The notes under the pieces: model-generated | Databases searched by the model: none | What the model saw: only the letters and a program-made list of their open reading frames with translations | Told to the model about the DNA's origin: nothing | In this document: positions 13,878-21,132 of the stretch, piece by piece | How the letters are laid out: every line of letters begins with the position of its first letter | Position numbering within the stretch: position 1 is the stretch's first letter | NCBI GenBank assembly: GCA_003170115.1 | Contig: PMZS01000258.1 | Span: forward strand, 1 to 21,132 | Direction: 5' to 3' | DNA length: 21,132 nucleotides | Origin: Spirochaetaceae bacterium | GTDB lineage: Bacteria; Spirochaetota; Spirochaetia; SZUA-6; Fen-1364 | Program-made: the position numbers and the translations under genes

Positions 13878-16800
13878 TGATGCGTCTGGGCATCGACATC
13901 GGCTCACTCAGTCTCAATGCCGTCATCCTCCAGGATGGCCAGATCACGGAACGCGCGTCCTTCGAGCACGCGGGGAAGATCGAGTCCGCGGTCCGGACGC
14001 TGCTCGCGCGGCCGGATTTCGCTTCCTTCGATACCGCGGGGGCCACCGGAAGCCTGGCGGGCGCCGGCCGGGGCATCATCGACAACACCCTGGCCACGAT
14101 CGAGGGAGCGAGGCGCCTGCTCCCCGGCTGCCGCAACGTGATCGCCATGGGAGGACAGAGCTTCTCACTCATCCTCCTCGACGGCGAGGGGCGGTACGTG
14201 GAGCACGCGGCCAACCCGCCGTGCGCGTCCGGGACCGGATCCTTTCTCGAGCAGCAGGCCGAGCGGCTCGGAACAGGTGTGCAGGATATCGCCCGGCGCG
14301 CCGGGCGGTTCTCGGGCAAGGCGCCCCGCATCGCCTCGAGGTGCGCCGTCTTTGCGAAGACCGACATCATTCACGCAATGCAGGAGGGGTACTCACTGGA
14401 CGCGGTCTCTGCCGGGCTCTGCGAAGGAATTGCGCGCAGCATGCTGGATGTGCTCCTGAAGGGAAGAACGCTGAGCGCCCCCGTGGGCCTGGTAGGAGGG
14501 GTTGCACTGAATGCGAAGATCGCCTCGGCGATCCAGAGCATCCTCGGCGCGGAGGTCGTCGTCCCCGCGGACTGCCAGTGCGCGGGCGCCATCGGCGCGG
14601 CCCTCCTGGGCGCCGCCGACGCGATCGACATCACGGCTCTGCTGAAACCCTCCGCCGCGCGGCGGCAGGTCAGGGCTTCTCTCTCCCGGTCGCTGGCGGA
14701 TTACCCGTCCTTCGGCTCCTTCGATGTGGAAGAGCGGGACCAGGTCGAGGTGTTTCGTCCGACGGGCGGCAGCCTGTCGGAAACCGGGTATTACCTGGGT
14801 GTCGATATCGGCTCGACCAGCACGAAGGCCGCCCTCACCGGCCCGGATGGGCGGTTCACCGCAGGATTCTACACGCGCACCGGCGGTGACCCTGTCGGCG
14901 CGGTTCAGAGGCTCCTCCGCGTGATCGGCGGTGCAGGCGCCCTGCCGGGCGGCACCCCCCGACTCCTCGGTGCGGCCACCACCGGTTCGGGGCGAGCCAT
15001 GATCCGCCAGGTCTTCCAGGCGGACCGCGAGGTGAACGAGATCACGGCCCACGCGAAGGCGGCGGTATTCCTGCACCCCGGCGTGGACACGATCATCGAG
15101 ATCGGAGGCCAGGACTCCAAGTTCACGCGGATCCGGGACGGCGATGTGTATTTTTCCACGATGAACTACGTCTGCGCGGCGGGGACAGGGAGTTTCATCG
15201 AGGAGCAGGCCCGGAGGCTGGGAGTGAGCCTTTCGGAGTTCTCCGACATGGCGATGACGGACAGCGCCCCCTTCACGAGCGACCGCTGCACCGTCTACAT
15301 GGAGCGGGATCTTTCCGCTCTTCTCGGGGAAGGCTGGTCCCGTGAGGCCCTCGCGGCGGCGGTGCTGCACTCGGTGCGCGACAACTATCTCTCGAAGGTC
15401 GTCGGCAGGAGCCCCCTGGGGGACACGATCGTCTTCCAGGGCGCCACTGCCCGCAACAGGGCGCTGGTTTCCGCCTTCGAGCACCACCTGGGAAAGACGG
15501 TCCACGTCTCCCCGTACTGCCATCTCACGGGTGCGCTGGGGGCCGCTCTGCACTGCCGGGACGAAGGGCTGGCCTCTTCCCGTTTCATCTGGGAGACCGA
15601 GTCGATCACGCTGGAGACAGAGGAATGCCGGCTCTGCGCCAACCACTGCGCCCTCACCGTGGTCGAACGGCACGGGGTGCGGACTGGGTGGGGGATGAAA
15701 TGCGGAAGGGAGTACGCCGACCGCAAGGCACCGGGGCGCGACTATTCTTCTGAGGATATCTCGGCTCCGGAAAGACGCTTCCGCGACGCGATGAGCCCTC
15801 TGTACGGGGTGAACGCGGCCGTGATTTCCGCGGGCGCGCGGCAACGGAGCTCCATCACGATCGGAATTCCGCGCGGGTTGTACTCGTTCTCCTACGAGCC
15901 GTTGTGGCGGAGCTTCCTCACGCGGCTGGGTTTCTCCGTGGAGACGTCGGCCCCGCGCAAAGAGGCCGTGGAGGAAGGGGCGGCCTCGGTGAACTCCGAC
16001 TTCTGCGCCCCCATGATCCTGGCCCACGGGTACGTGAAGCAGCTCCTGGACAGGGGCGTGGACTACCTCTTCTCTCCGGCGATCTCCAACGAACGTGAAG
16101 GCTCCGAGCCGGATCGCTCGAGCTTCCGCAGGAGGGAAACCGACAGTGCCTTCTGCTACTACTCGCAGTACCTGCCCACCGTCGTGCAGAAGCTTACAGC
16201 CTTCGAGACGGGCAGGAAGCTGATATCTCCCCTTCTCCCGCTCAGGGATAAAAGCGATGAGGAGATCGCCGACCTCATTCATGCCGCGCTGTCTTCCCGT
16301 GTCCCCGGGCTCGAGCAGGAGGAGACGCGCAGCGCCTACCGGCAGGCCGCCGCTGTGTTCCGTGATGCGCGGGTGAAGCTCGCCGGCACCTTCGGCAAGG
16401 CCGCGAGCGATGATCCCCTCCGCGTCGTTCTCCTTGGCCGGCCCTACGTCGCGTTCGACGCGGTCTTGAACACTTCCCTTCCGAGAACCTTCGAACAGCT
16501 CGGCGCGTCCGTGTTCTGGCAGGAAGAGCTCCCACTGGAGGAGTTTCCACTCACCTACGCACGCCAGTATGAGGAACGGATGCACTGGCACTACGGCACA
16601 CTCATCGTGCGCGCCGCGGAGTACGCCGCGCGGGCGGAGAACCTGTTTCCCGTCTTCCTTACCTGCTTCCGATGCAGTCCTGACTCGTTCCTGATGAGCT
16701 ACGTGAAGGACATCGTCACCCATTTCGGGAAGCCCTTCCTCTTCCTCCAGCTCGACGCCCACGCCTCCGACGTGGGGTACCTGACGAGGATCGAGGCCGC

Positions 16801-18031
16801 GCTCCAATCCTTCCGCAACCATCGAGCCCGGGAGCGAATGATTCCGCGCGCCGCCGAGCCGGTTGTCCGCGCGCGGAACGACTCACTCGTCGAGGGCGAC
16901 ACGGTCCTGATCCCGGGACTGGACACGCTCATCAGTCGATTCTGGGCGGACGCATTCACCCGGGCCGGCAATCCCGCGGTTCTTCTGGAGTCCACCGCCT
17001 CGGCCCTGAGCACCGGATTCCGCCACGCCAGCGGCGGGGAATGCACCCCGCTGGTGTCCATGGTGGGATCCGCCATCGAGACGATTGCCGGCAGGGGACT
17101 GGACCCGGCGAAAACGTTCTTCTTCGTGCCTACCGTTCCCCTCTCGTGCAACATGCCCCAGTTCCCGATATTCGCGGACATGGCGTTCAGGGCAGCAGGC
17201 ATTGGCGGCGTGAAGATCGGCCGGATCAACGTCATGGCCCTCGTCGACAGCCTTCCCCAGATGCTCGCCGTGAAAATCCTGGAGGGCTACATCGTCGCCT
17301 GCACCCTGTACAAGCTCGCCTCCCGCATCAGGCCGTACGAGCGCGTCACGGGGGACACGGACAAGGCCCTCCAGGAATCAGAAGGGCTGGTGCGCGCCGC
17401 AATCAGATCGGGGACCGAGCTGCGCACTCCCCTGGCGCGGGCCGTCGAGCTTTTCCGTTCCGTGCCCCGGGACGAATCCGGAGGACGGAAGCCGCGGATC
17501 GCCCTCCTCGGTGACTATTACGTGAAGTACAACGCGGTCGTCAACGAGGGGATCCAGGCGCTCGTGGAGGATCTGGGCGGCGAGCTCATCGTCTCTTCGA
17601 TGTCCGAATACGGCGCGCACCTCCTCGACCTCGGCGCACGCCGAGACGGCGAGGACCCGCGCTCCTCCCGGATGCTCAGGACGATCGAGCAACGCTACGA
17701 AAAGCTGGCGGAGGACCTGATCGGAGACCAGCCCGAGCCCGATTTCGCCGAGTGCGTGAAGCTCATGGAGGAGTACGGGATCTCCCACTACATTGCGGGG
17801 GAAACCTCGATCAGTGTCGGCAGGGCTCTCTGGTACTGCACCCACCGTTTGGTCGAGGCAATCGTCCATGTGAATCCGCTTTTTTGCTGCCCGGGAGTCG
17901 TCACCGCATCCCTGTTCCGCAGGATGCAGAAGGATTTCGGCATTCCCATCGTGGACATCTTCTATGACGGAACGGCCAACCCCAACCGGATCCTCATCCC
18001 CCACCTGCACTACCTGAAACACCTGCCCTAA
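13877..18031 (+). CDS. Fused 2-hydroxyacyl-CoA dehydratase activase/dehydratase-like protein
   Basis: A 1384-residue fusion related to the ATP-driven electron-transfer systems of 2-hydroxyacyl-CoA dehydratases and benzoyl-CoA reductases. In order: activase ATPase copy 1 (about 3-255), with cluster cysteines C116 (PPCASGTGSF) and C156 (SRCAVFAK); copy 2 (about 305-560), with DIGSTSTK at 310, GGQDSK at 410, C433 and C471; a C584-x2-C-x3-C-x17-C609 linker; a DUF2229-like domain (from about 658, C710); and an HgdB-like region (from about 850) with C930/C933, C1056, C1091 and C1337/C1338. In known members the activase is a homodimer whose subunits share one [4Fe-4S] cluster; here both halves may be on one chain. 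Copy 1 has GGQSF where the Asp is expected and DIGSLSLN instead of DIGSTSTK, so it may not hydrolyse ATP. The ATG at 13877 begins directly at the ATPase fold. The substrate is unknown. Confidence 0.88.
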   Translation: MMRLGIDIGSLSLNAVILQDGQITERASFEHAGKIESAVRTLLARPDFASFDTAGATGSLAGAGRGIIDNTLATIEGARRLLPGCRNVIAMGGQSFSLILLDGEGRYVEHAANPPCASGTGSFLEQQAERLGTGVQDIARRAGRFSGKAPRIASRCAVFAKTDIIHAMQEGYSLDAVSAGLCEGIARSMLDVLLKGRTLSAPVGLVGGVALNAKIASAIQSILGAEVVVPADCQCAGAIGAALLGAADAIDITALLKPSAARRQVRASLSRSLADYPSFGSFDVEERDQVEVFRPTGGSLSETGYYLGVDIGSTSTKAALTGPDGRFTAGFYTRTGGDPVGAVQRLLRVIGGAGALPGGTPRLLGAATTGSGRAMIRQVFQADREVNEITAHAKAAVFLHPGVDTIIEIGGQDSKFTRIRDGDVYFSTMNYVCAAGTGSFIEEQARRLGVSLSEFSDMAMTDSAPFTSDRCTVYMERDLSALLGEGWSREALAAAVLHSVRDNYLSKVVGRSPLGDTIVFQGATARNRALVSAFEHHLGKTVHVSPYCHLTGALGAALHCRDEGLASSRFIWETESITLETEECRLCANHCALTVVERHGVRTGWGMKCGREYADRKAPGRDYSSEDISAPERRFRDAMSPLYGVNAAVISAGARQRSSITIGIPRGLYSFSYEPLWRSFLTRLGFSVETSAPRKEAVEEGAASVNSDFCAPMILAHGYVKQLLDRGVDYLFSPAISNEREGSEPDRSSFRRRETDSAFCYYSQYLPTVVQKLTAFETGRKLISPLLPLRDKSDEEIADLIHAALSSRVPGLEQEETRSAYRQAAAVFRDARVKLAGTFGKAASDDPLRVVLLGRPYVAFDAVLNTSLPRTFEQLGASVFWQEELPLEEFPLTYARQYEERMHWHYGTLIVRAAEYAARAENLFPVFLTCFRCSPDSFLMSYVKDIVTHFGKPFLFLQLDAHASDVGYLTRIEAALQSFRNHRARERMIPRAAEPVVRARNDSLVEGDTVLIPGLDTLISRFWADAFTRAGNPAVLLESTASALSTGFRHASGGECTPLVSMVGSAIETIAGRGLDPAKTFFFVPTVPLSCNMPQFPIFADMAFRAAGIGGVKIGRINVMALVDSLPQMLAVKILEGYIVACTLYKLASRIRPYERVTGDTDKALQESEGLVRAAIRSGTELRTPLARAVELFRSVPRDESGGRKPRIALLGDYYVKYNAVVNEGIQALVEDLGGELIVSSMSEYGAHLLDLGARRDGEDPRSSRMLRTIEQRYEKLAEDLIGDQPEPDFAECVKLMEEYGISHYIAGETSISVGRALWYCTHRLVEAIVHVNPLFCCPGVVTASLFRRMQKDFGIPIVDIFYDGTANPNRILIPHLHYLKHLP

Positions 18032-18111
18032 CAGAATGTTATGGAACGTTCACTCGGAGTCTATGGCGCCGGGCGTGGTCCGGAGATATGTTTTCATCAG
18101 AAGGATGCGGC
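18032..18111. other. Short spacer before the efflux operon
   Basis: This 80-bp gap contains GAACGTTC (18044-18051), a perfect 8-bp palindrome, preceded by the near repeat GAATGTT. An AAGGA Shine-Dalgarno lies at 18101-18105 for the TolC-like gene. I see no convincing promoter or T-tailed terminator, so read-through from the dehydratase gene is possible. Confidence 0.35.
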
Positions 18112-19521
18112 ATGAAAGATCGAAAATGGGCAACGCCCGGCGTGAGGGTCGCGACGACCGTCCTTGCACTCGCATTCGCCTCATCCCTCTCCTCCTTCGC
18201 CGATGGTCAGGTTGTGACCCTCTCTCAGAGCGTTGCGCAGGCCCTTGCCAACGGTCCCGACATGCGCATCTCCCGGGCGAACCTGGGGCTCGCCCGGGAC
18301 CAGTTTAACGACGCGGCCTCCGCGAACGGGCTCGGGGTGTCGGGCAATCTCGGCTACGACAGGGCCCCGTTCACGACCGGCTATTCGCAGAGCGGACAGC
18401 CCATCCAGGTGGTGCAGAACACCTTCCAGGGAGGCCTGACAATGTCCGCGCCTCTCTCGACGAGCGTGAGCCTGGAAGGCAGCCATTCCATCACGGAGGC
18501 GAGCATTCTCGATCAGGCCACGAACGTCTCCCTTACGGCGAGCGCGGCCGTGTGGGACGGCTACCGCGGCGGCCAGGCGCTCGCGGCGGCCCGGATTGCC
18601 GCTTTCACCCTTCAAGGCACGGAGAGCTCCGAAAGCGCCAGCCAGAAGACAGTCGTCTACAACGTGAAGCAGGCGTACTACACCCTCCTGGGACAGCAGC
18701 GGCAGATCGCCATCCTCCAGCAGACGCTGGCCCAGCGCGAGGCGGAGCTGCAGAAGACCCAGTCGCTCTACGACGCCCGGAACGTGAGCCAGATCGACCT
18801 GAAGCAGGCGCAGGTCAACCGGTTGCAGGCTTCGTTGGACCTGTCGAAGGCCCGAGGGCTGCTCGAAGTGGACCGTGAGCAGCTCTCGAACATGATGGGT
18901 GTGTCCACCGACAGCGTATACGACGTGGAAGAAGTGCCGGACGCGCCTGCTCCCCGCCTCGACGCCGCGGCGGCCATGAAGACGGCCATCGCCAACCGCG
19001 AGGACTTCCGCCAGATCCAGCTCAGTCTCCTGTCCAGCGACGTTTCTCTCGCGCTGAAGAAGGCCCTCGCAGGCCCCACGGTGAGCGTGAGCACGGGGGT
19101 GAGCTGGATGCAGGACTGGACCACGAGCAACAACAGGACCACCTGGCATGCCGGGGTGTCGGTACAAGCGCCGGTGATCGATGCGGGGTCTCTCGGGGCG
19201 CAGGTGCGCGAAGCGACTCTCCAGAAGGAGAAGCTCCGCGTCCAGCAGGGTCAGCTTGCGTCGGCGATCGCGACCAGCGTCAAAAGCGCCGTGTACACTC
19301 TCCAGGATCTTCTCTCCCGTGTCGAGCTCGCCCGGCAGAGCCTGGATCTCGCGCAGGTCCAGTATGAACTGGACGAGGCGCAGTTTGCCAACGGGGTGAT
19401 CTCCCACCTCGACGTCCTCACCGCGTCGGTGGCCCTGACCACTGCTCGGGTGAACATGGCGGCCGCGCAGAGCAGCGCCCAGCTCGGTGTGCTCGCGCTG
19501 CAGAGCGCGATGGGCGAATGA
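18112..19521 (+). CDS. TolC-family outer-membrane efflux protein
   Basis: Outer-membrane channel and periplasmic tunnel of a tripartite efflux or type I secretion system. The 469 residues open with a signal peptide (MKDRKWATPGVRVA, then a hydrophobic core, cleaved near residues 28-32). Two related long helical repeats follow, with family features such as VVYNVKQAYYTLLGQQRQIAILQQTL, LYDARNVSQIDLKQAQVN, and later ELDEAQFANGVISHLDVLTA. The ATG at 18112 was chosen because AAGGA lies 6 nt upstream and the signal peptide starts there. An in-frame ATG at 18088 has worse spacing and would bury the signal sequence. The stop overlaps the adaptor start by ATGA. It shows that the organism has an outer membrane. 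Confidence 0.93.
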   Translation: MKDRKWATPGVRVATTVLALAFASSLSSFADGQVVTLSQSVAQALANGPDMRISRANLGLARDQFNDAASANGLGVSGNLGYDRAPFTTGYSQSGQPIQVVQNTFQGGLTMSAPLSTSVSLEGSHSITEASILDQATNVSLTASAAVWDGYRGGQALAAARIAAFTLQGTESSESASQKTVVYNVKQAYYTLLGQQRQIAILQQTLAQREAELQKTQSLYDARNVSQIDLKQAQVNRLQASLDLSKARGLLEVDREQLSNMMGVSTDSVYDVEEVPDAPAPRLDAAAAMKTAIANREDFRQIQLSLLSSDVSLALKKALAGPTVSVSTGVSWMQDWTTSNNRTTWHAGVSVQAPVIDAGSLGAQVREATLQKEKLRVQQGQLASAIATSVKSAVYTLQDLLSRVELARQSLDLAQVQYELDEAQFANGVISHLDVLTASVALTTARVNMAAAQSSAQLGVLALQSAMGE

Positions 19522-20846
19522 AGGGACGGAGGAAGGTCGTGAAGACAGGACTGAAGGCAGCGCTCATCTCGGCGGCAGTCCTTGCCGTGGGAATCTCCGC
19601 GCTGATCGTCACCCGTGGGGTCATTTCGGCGAGCGCAGCCTCGCGCGCGGCTGCGTCCGACCCGGCCGCCGCGTCGATGGTGAAGGTGACCCGCGGCGAC
19701 CTCTCGGCCTTCGTGGCCGCATCCGGACAGCTCCAGCCCAATACGATCACCACGATCAGGCCGGACTCCAACATGCCGACGCGAAAGCTTGTGAAAATCT
19801 CCGTCACGGAAGGTCAGCGGGTGAAAGCGGGGCAGGCGCTCGCGGAAGTGGATCCATCCGGTCTGGATCTCGACCTCCAGAGCGCCCGTGCCACCTTCGA
19901 GGCGGAGAAAGTGAAGCTTGCCAACGTGCAGGCCAAGCCGGTCGGCCTGGACCTCGCCGCTGCCGAGGCAACCCTCTCGGCGGCGAAGAACACGCTGGAC
20001 ACGGCGCAGGAAAATTACGACAGCACGAAGAGTCTCTACGACAAGAATCTCGCCGCGCGGAAGGACCTGTCAGATGCGGACCGCGCCTTGCAGGCGGCGA
20101 AGGCGTCGTATACCTCCTCGCGGCTCTCTTACGAGAACGTGAAGGCGCAGAACACGGACGCCGACGTCCAGGCGCAGCGGGCCGCCGTCGCCTCCGCGCA
20201 GAGCGCGCTGGAGAAGTCCCAGCTCATCTATGATTCGATCACCATCAGGTCCCCAGTCGCGGGGGTCGTGGCCGAGATCGTCGTCAACGTGGGAGACCTC
20301 ATCAGCCCGAGCACCGCGCTCATGACGGTGATCGACCCGGATCCCATGTGGCTGCAGGCCCAGGTGAACGAAACCGATATGGCCCAGGTGAAAGTGGGCC
20401 AGGCGGCCCACATCATTCCGTCCGGATACCCGGACCTCACGATCAGCGGGAAAGTGACCCAGATCGACCTGCACGCCCAGGTCGTGAGCAACGTATCGGT
20501 GTTCACGACCACGATCGAGGTTCCGAACAGGGACGGGAAGCTGCTCTGGGGCATGAACGCGGATGCGGAGATTTCGGTCCTTTCGCTGAAGGATGTGCTC
20601 ATGTTGCCGGCCTCCGCGATCAGGACCTCCAATGGATCGAGCTCCGTGACGATCGTGGACGGCGGCCAGCAGGTGGCGTGGGACGTCCAGACCGGCGCCA
20701 CGGACGGCACGAGGACCCAGATCGTGGCCGGGCTGGACGAGGGCACGGAAGTCGTGCTCACCCGGCGTTCGACTGGAGCCGCGGGCACCGCCACGACACC
20801 GCGTGGCGGCCCGCCCGTGGGCGCCATGTTCGGCATATTCAGGTGA
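19518..20846 (+). CDS. HlyD/MacA-like periplasmic adaptor (membrane fusion) protein
   Basis: Bridges the inner-membrane ABC transporter to the TolC channel. In its 442 residues I see a short basic N terminus, one membrane helix (about 12-33), a first lipoyl half (KLVKISVTEGQRVKAGQALAEVD), a long Ala-rich coiled-coil hairpin (about 115-225), a second lipoyl half (ITIRSPVAGVVAEIVVNVGD), then the beta-barrel (WLQAQVNETDMAQVKVGQ) and membrane-proximal domains. The C-terminal tail is rich in Gly, Pro and Thr. The order TolC, adaptor, ABC ATPase with 4-nt overlaps supports a MacA-type partner of an ABC exporter rather than an RND pump adaptor. No inner-membrane permease is visible before the window ends. 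The substrate is unknown. Confidence 0.92.
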   Translation: MKGRRKVVKTGLKAALISAAVLAVGISALIVTRGVISASAASRAAASDPAAASMVKVTRGDLSAFVAASGQLQPNTITTIRPDSNMPTRKLVKISVTEGQRVKAGQALAEVDPSGLDLDLQSARATFEAEKVKLANVQAKPVGLDLAAAEATLSAAKNTLDTAQENYDSTKSLYDKNLAARKDLSDADRALQAAKASYTSSRLSYENVKAQNTDADVQAQRAAVASAQSALEKSQLIYDSITIRSPVAGVVAEIVVNVGDLISPSTALMTVIDPDPMWLQAQVNETDMAQVKVGQAAHIIPSGYPDLTISGKVTQIDLHAQVVSNVSVFTTTIEVPNRDGKLLWGMNADAEISVLSLKDVLMLPASAIRTSNGSSSVTIVDGGQQVAWDVQTGATDGTRTQIVAGLDEGTEVVLTRRSTGAAGTATTPRGGPPVGAMFGIFR

Positions 20847-21132
20847 AACCCCTCATCGTCACGCGCGAGCTGACAAAGACTTATGACACCGGCTCGGTGG
20901 AGGTGCATGCCCTGAAAGGTGTGTCCTTCACCCTGCAGGAAGGCGAGTACCTGTCGATCATGGGTCCTTCGGGCTCCGGCAAGTCCACCATTTTCAACAT
21001 GATCGGCGGCCTCGACCGGCCCACCACCGGCGATGTGTCGATCGAGGGTTACCGGCTGCGGGAACTGACCCCCCCCCAGTTGGCGTGGGTGCGCTGCAAC
21101 AAGGTCGGCTTCATCTTTCAGACGTTCAACCT
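20843..21132 (+). CDS. ABC transporter ATP-binding protein (MacB/LolD-type), truncated by window end
   Basis: The first 96 residues of an ABC ATPase. The GTG start at 20843 overlaps the stop of the adaptor gene by four bases. Visible are the A-loop region (KTYDTGSVEVHALKGVSFTL), Walker A GPSGSGKST (G41 to T49), the GLDRPTTGDV stretch typical of the MacB/LolD/FtsE subfamily, and the Q-loop (VGFIFQTFN, Q93). The reading frame is open to the last base, so the signature motif, Walker B and any fused MacB permease domain lie outside. Whether it is a half-size LolD-like ATPase with separate permease or a full MacB cannot be decided here. It should power export together with the adaptor and TolC-like protein. 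Confidence 0.92.
   Translation, partial: MKPLIVTRELTKTYDTGSVEVHALKGVSFTLQEGEYLSIMGPSGSGKSTIFNMIGGLDRPTTGDVSIEGYRLRELTPPQLAWVRCNKVGFIFQTFN

Noticed and set aside
14393..16822. 809-codon open frame on the minus strand inside the dehydratase fusion.
   Set aside because: Same signature: antisense to well-conserved motifs, biased Arg/Gly/Val composition and no recognisable family.
18088..18111. Upstream in-frame ATG as start of the TolC-like protein.
   Set aside because: GGAG is only 2 nt from that ATG, while AAGGA is well placed for the ATG at 18112, where a proper signal peptide begins.

Overview
The window is GC-rich and tightly packed bacterial DNA. It reads as ordinary chromosome: I found no rRNA, tRNA, CRISPR array, transposase or integrase. 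The fused CoA-dehydratase activase/dehydratase points to a lineage with anaerobic metabolism. A class III adenylate cyclase, a double cyclic-nucleotide-binding protein and a Cys-type glutathione peroxidase suggest a Gram-negative, free-living organism with cAMP signalling. This mix would suit a spirochaete-like or deltaproteobacterium-like genome, but the sequence alone does not fix the taxonomy.

Layout. (1) 1-621: a short prepilin peptidase on the minus strand, divergent from an adenylate cyclase gene across a 153-bp AT-richer intergenic region. (2) 622-5043: adenylate cyclase (+), convergent with glutathione peroxidase (-), which is divergent from a GH2 beta-mannosidase (+) whose leader holds a strong hairpin just before the ribosome binding site. 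(3) 5071-11483: five co-directional minus-strand genes. In transcription order they are a double-CNB protein, an MgtA-type P-type ATPase, a PTS EIIA-like protein, a frameshifted PAP2 phosphatase and a group-2-like sigma factor with a compact region 3. (4) 11549-13758: a DHH phosphoesterase and a PHP-domain protein, translationally coupled through ATGA. (5) 13877-18031: a 1384-residue protein joining two BcrAD/BadFG-type activase ATPase domains, a Cys-rich linker, a DUF2229-like domain and an HgdB-like dehydratase part. (6) 18112-21132: a TolC / MacA-like adaptor / MacB-like ATPase efflux operon with start-stop overlaps, running off the right edge.

Three themes go beyond the gene list. First, a possible local cAMP circuit: the cyclase keeps all six canonical catalytic residues, the double-CNB protein keeps an intact second pocket, and a perfect TGTGA-N6-TCACA site sits on the start codon of the dehydratase megaprotein. 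Second, several transcription-unit heads lack a Shine-Dalgarno sequence and instead carry -35/-10 promoters only 5-8 nt before the start codon, suggesting leaderless mRNAs. The clearest case is TTGACA-N17-TACACT-N5-GTG before the double-CNB gene. It lies back to back with the DHH promoter, and their -35 boxes overlap. Third, the dehydratase megaprotein is a redox machine of unassigned function whose first ATPase copy appears degenerate.

No gene-free stretch exceeds 300 bases. The longest are 469-621, 13759-13876 and 2486-2595, and each is described below. All motif assignments were made by eye. No database search or structure prediction was run.
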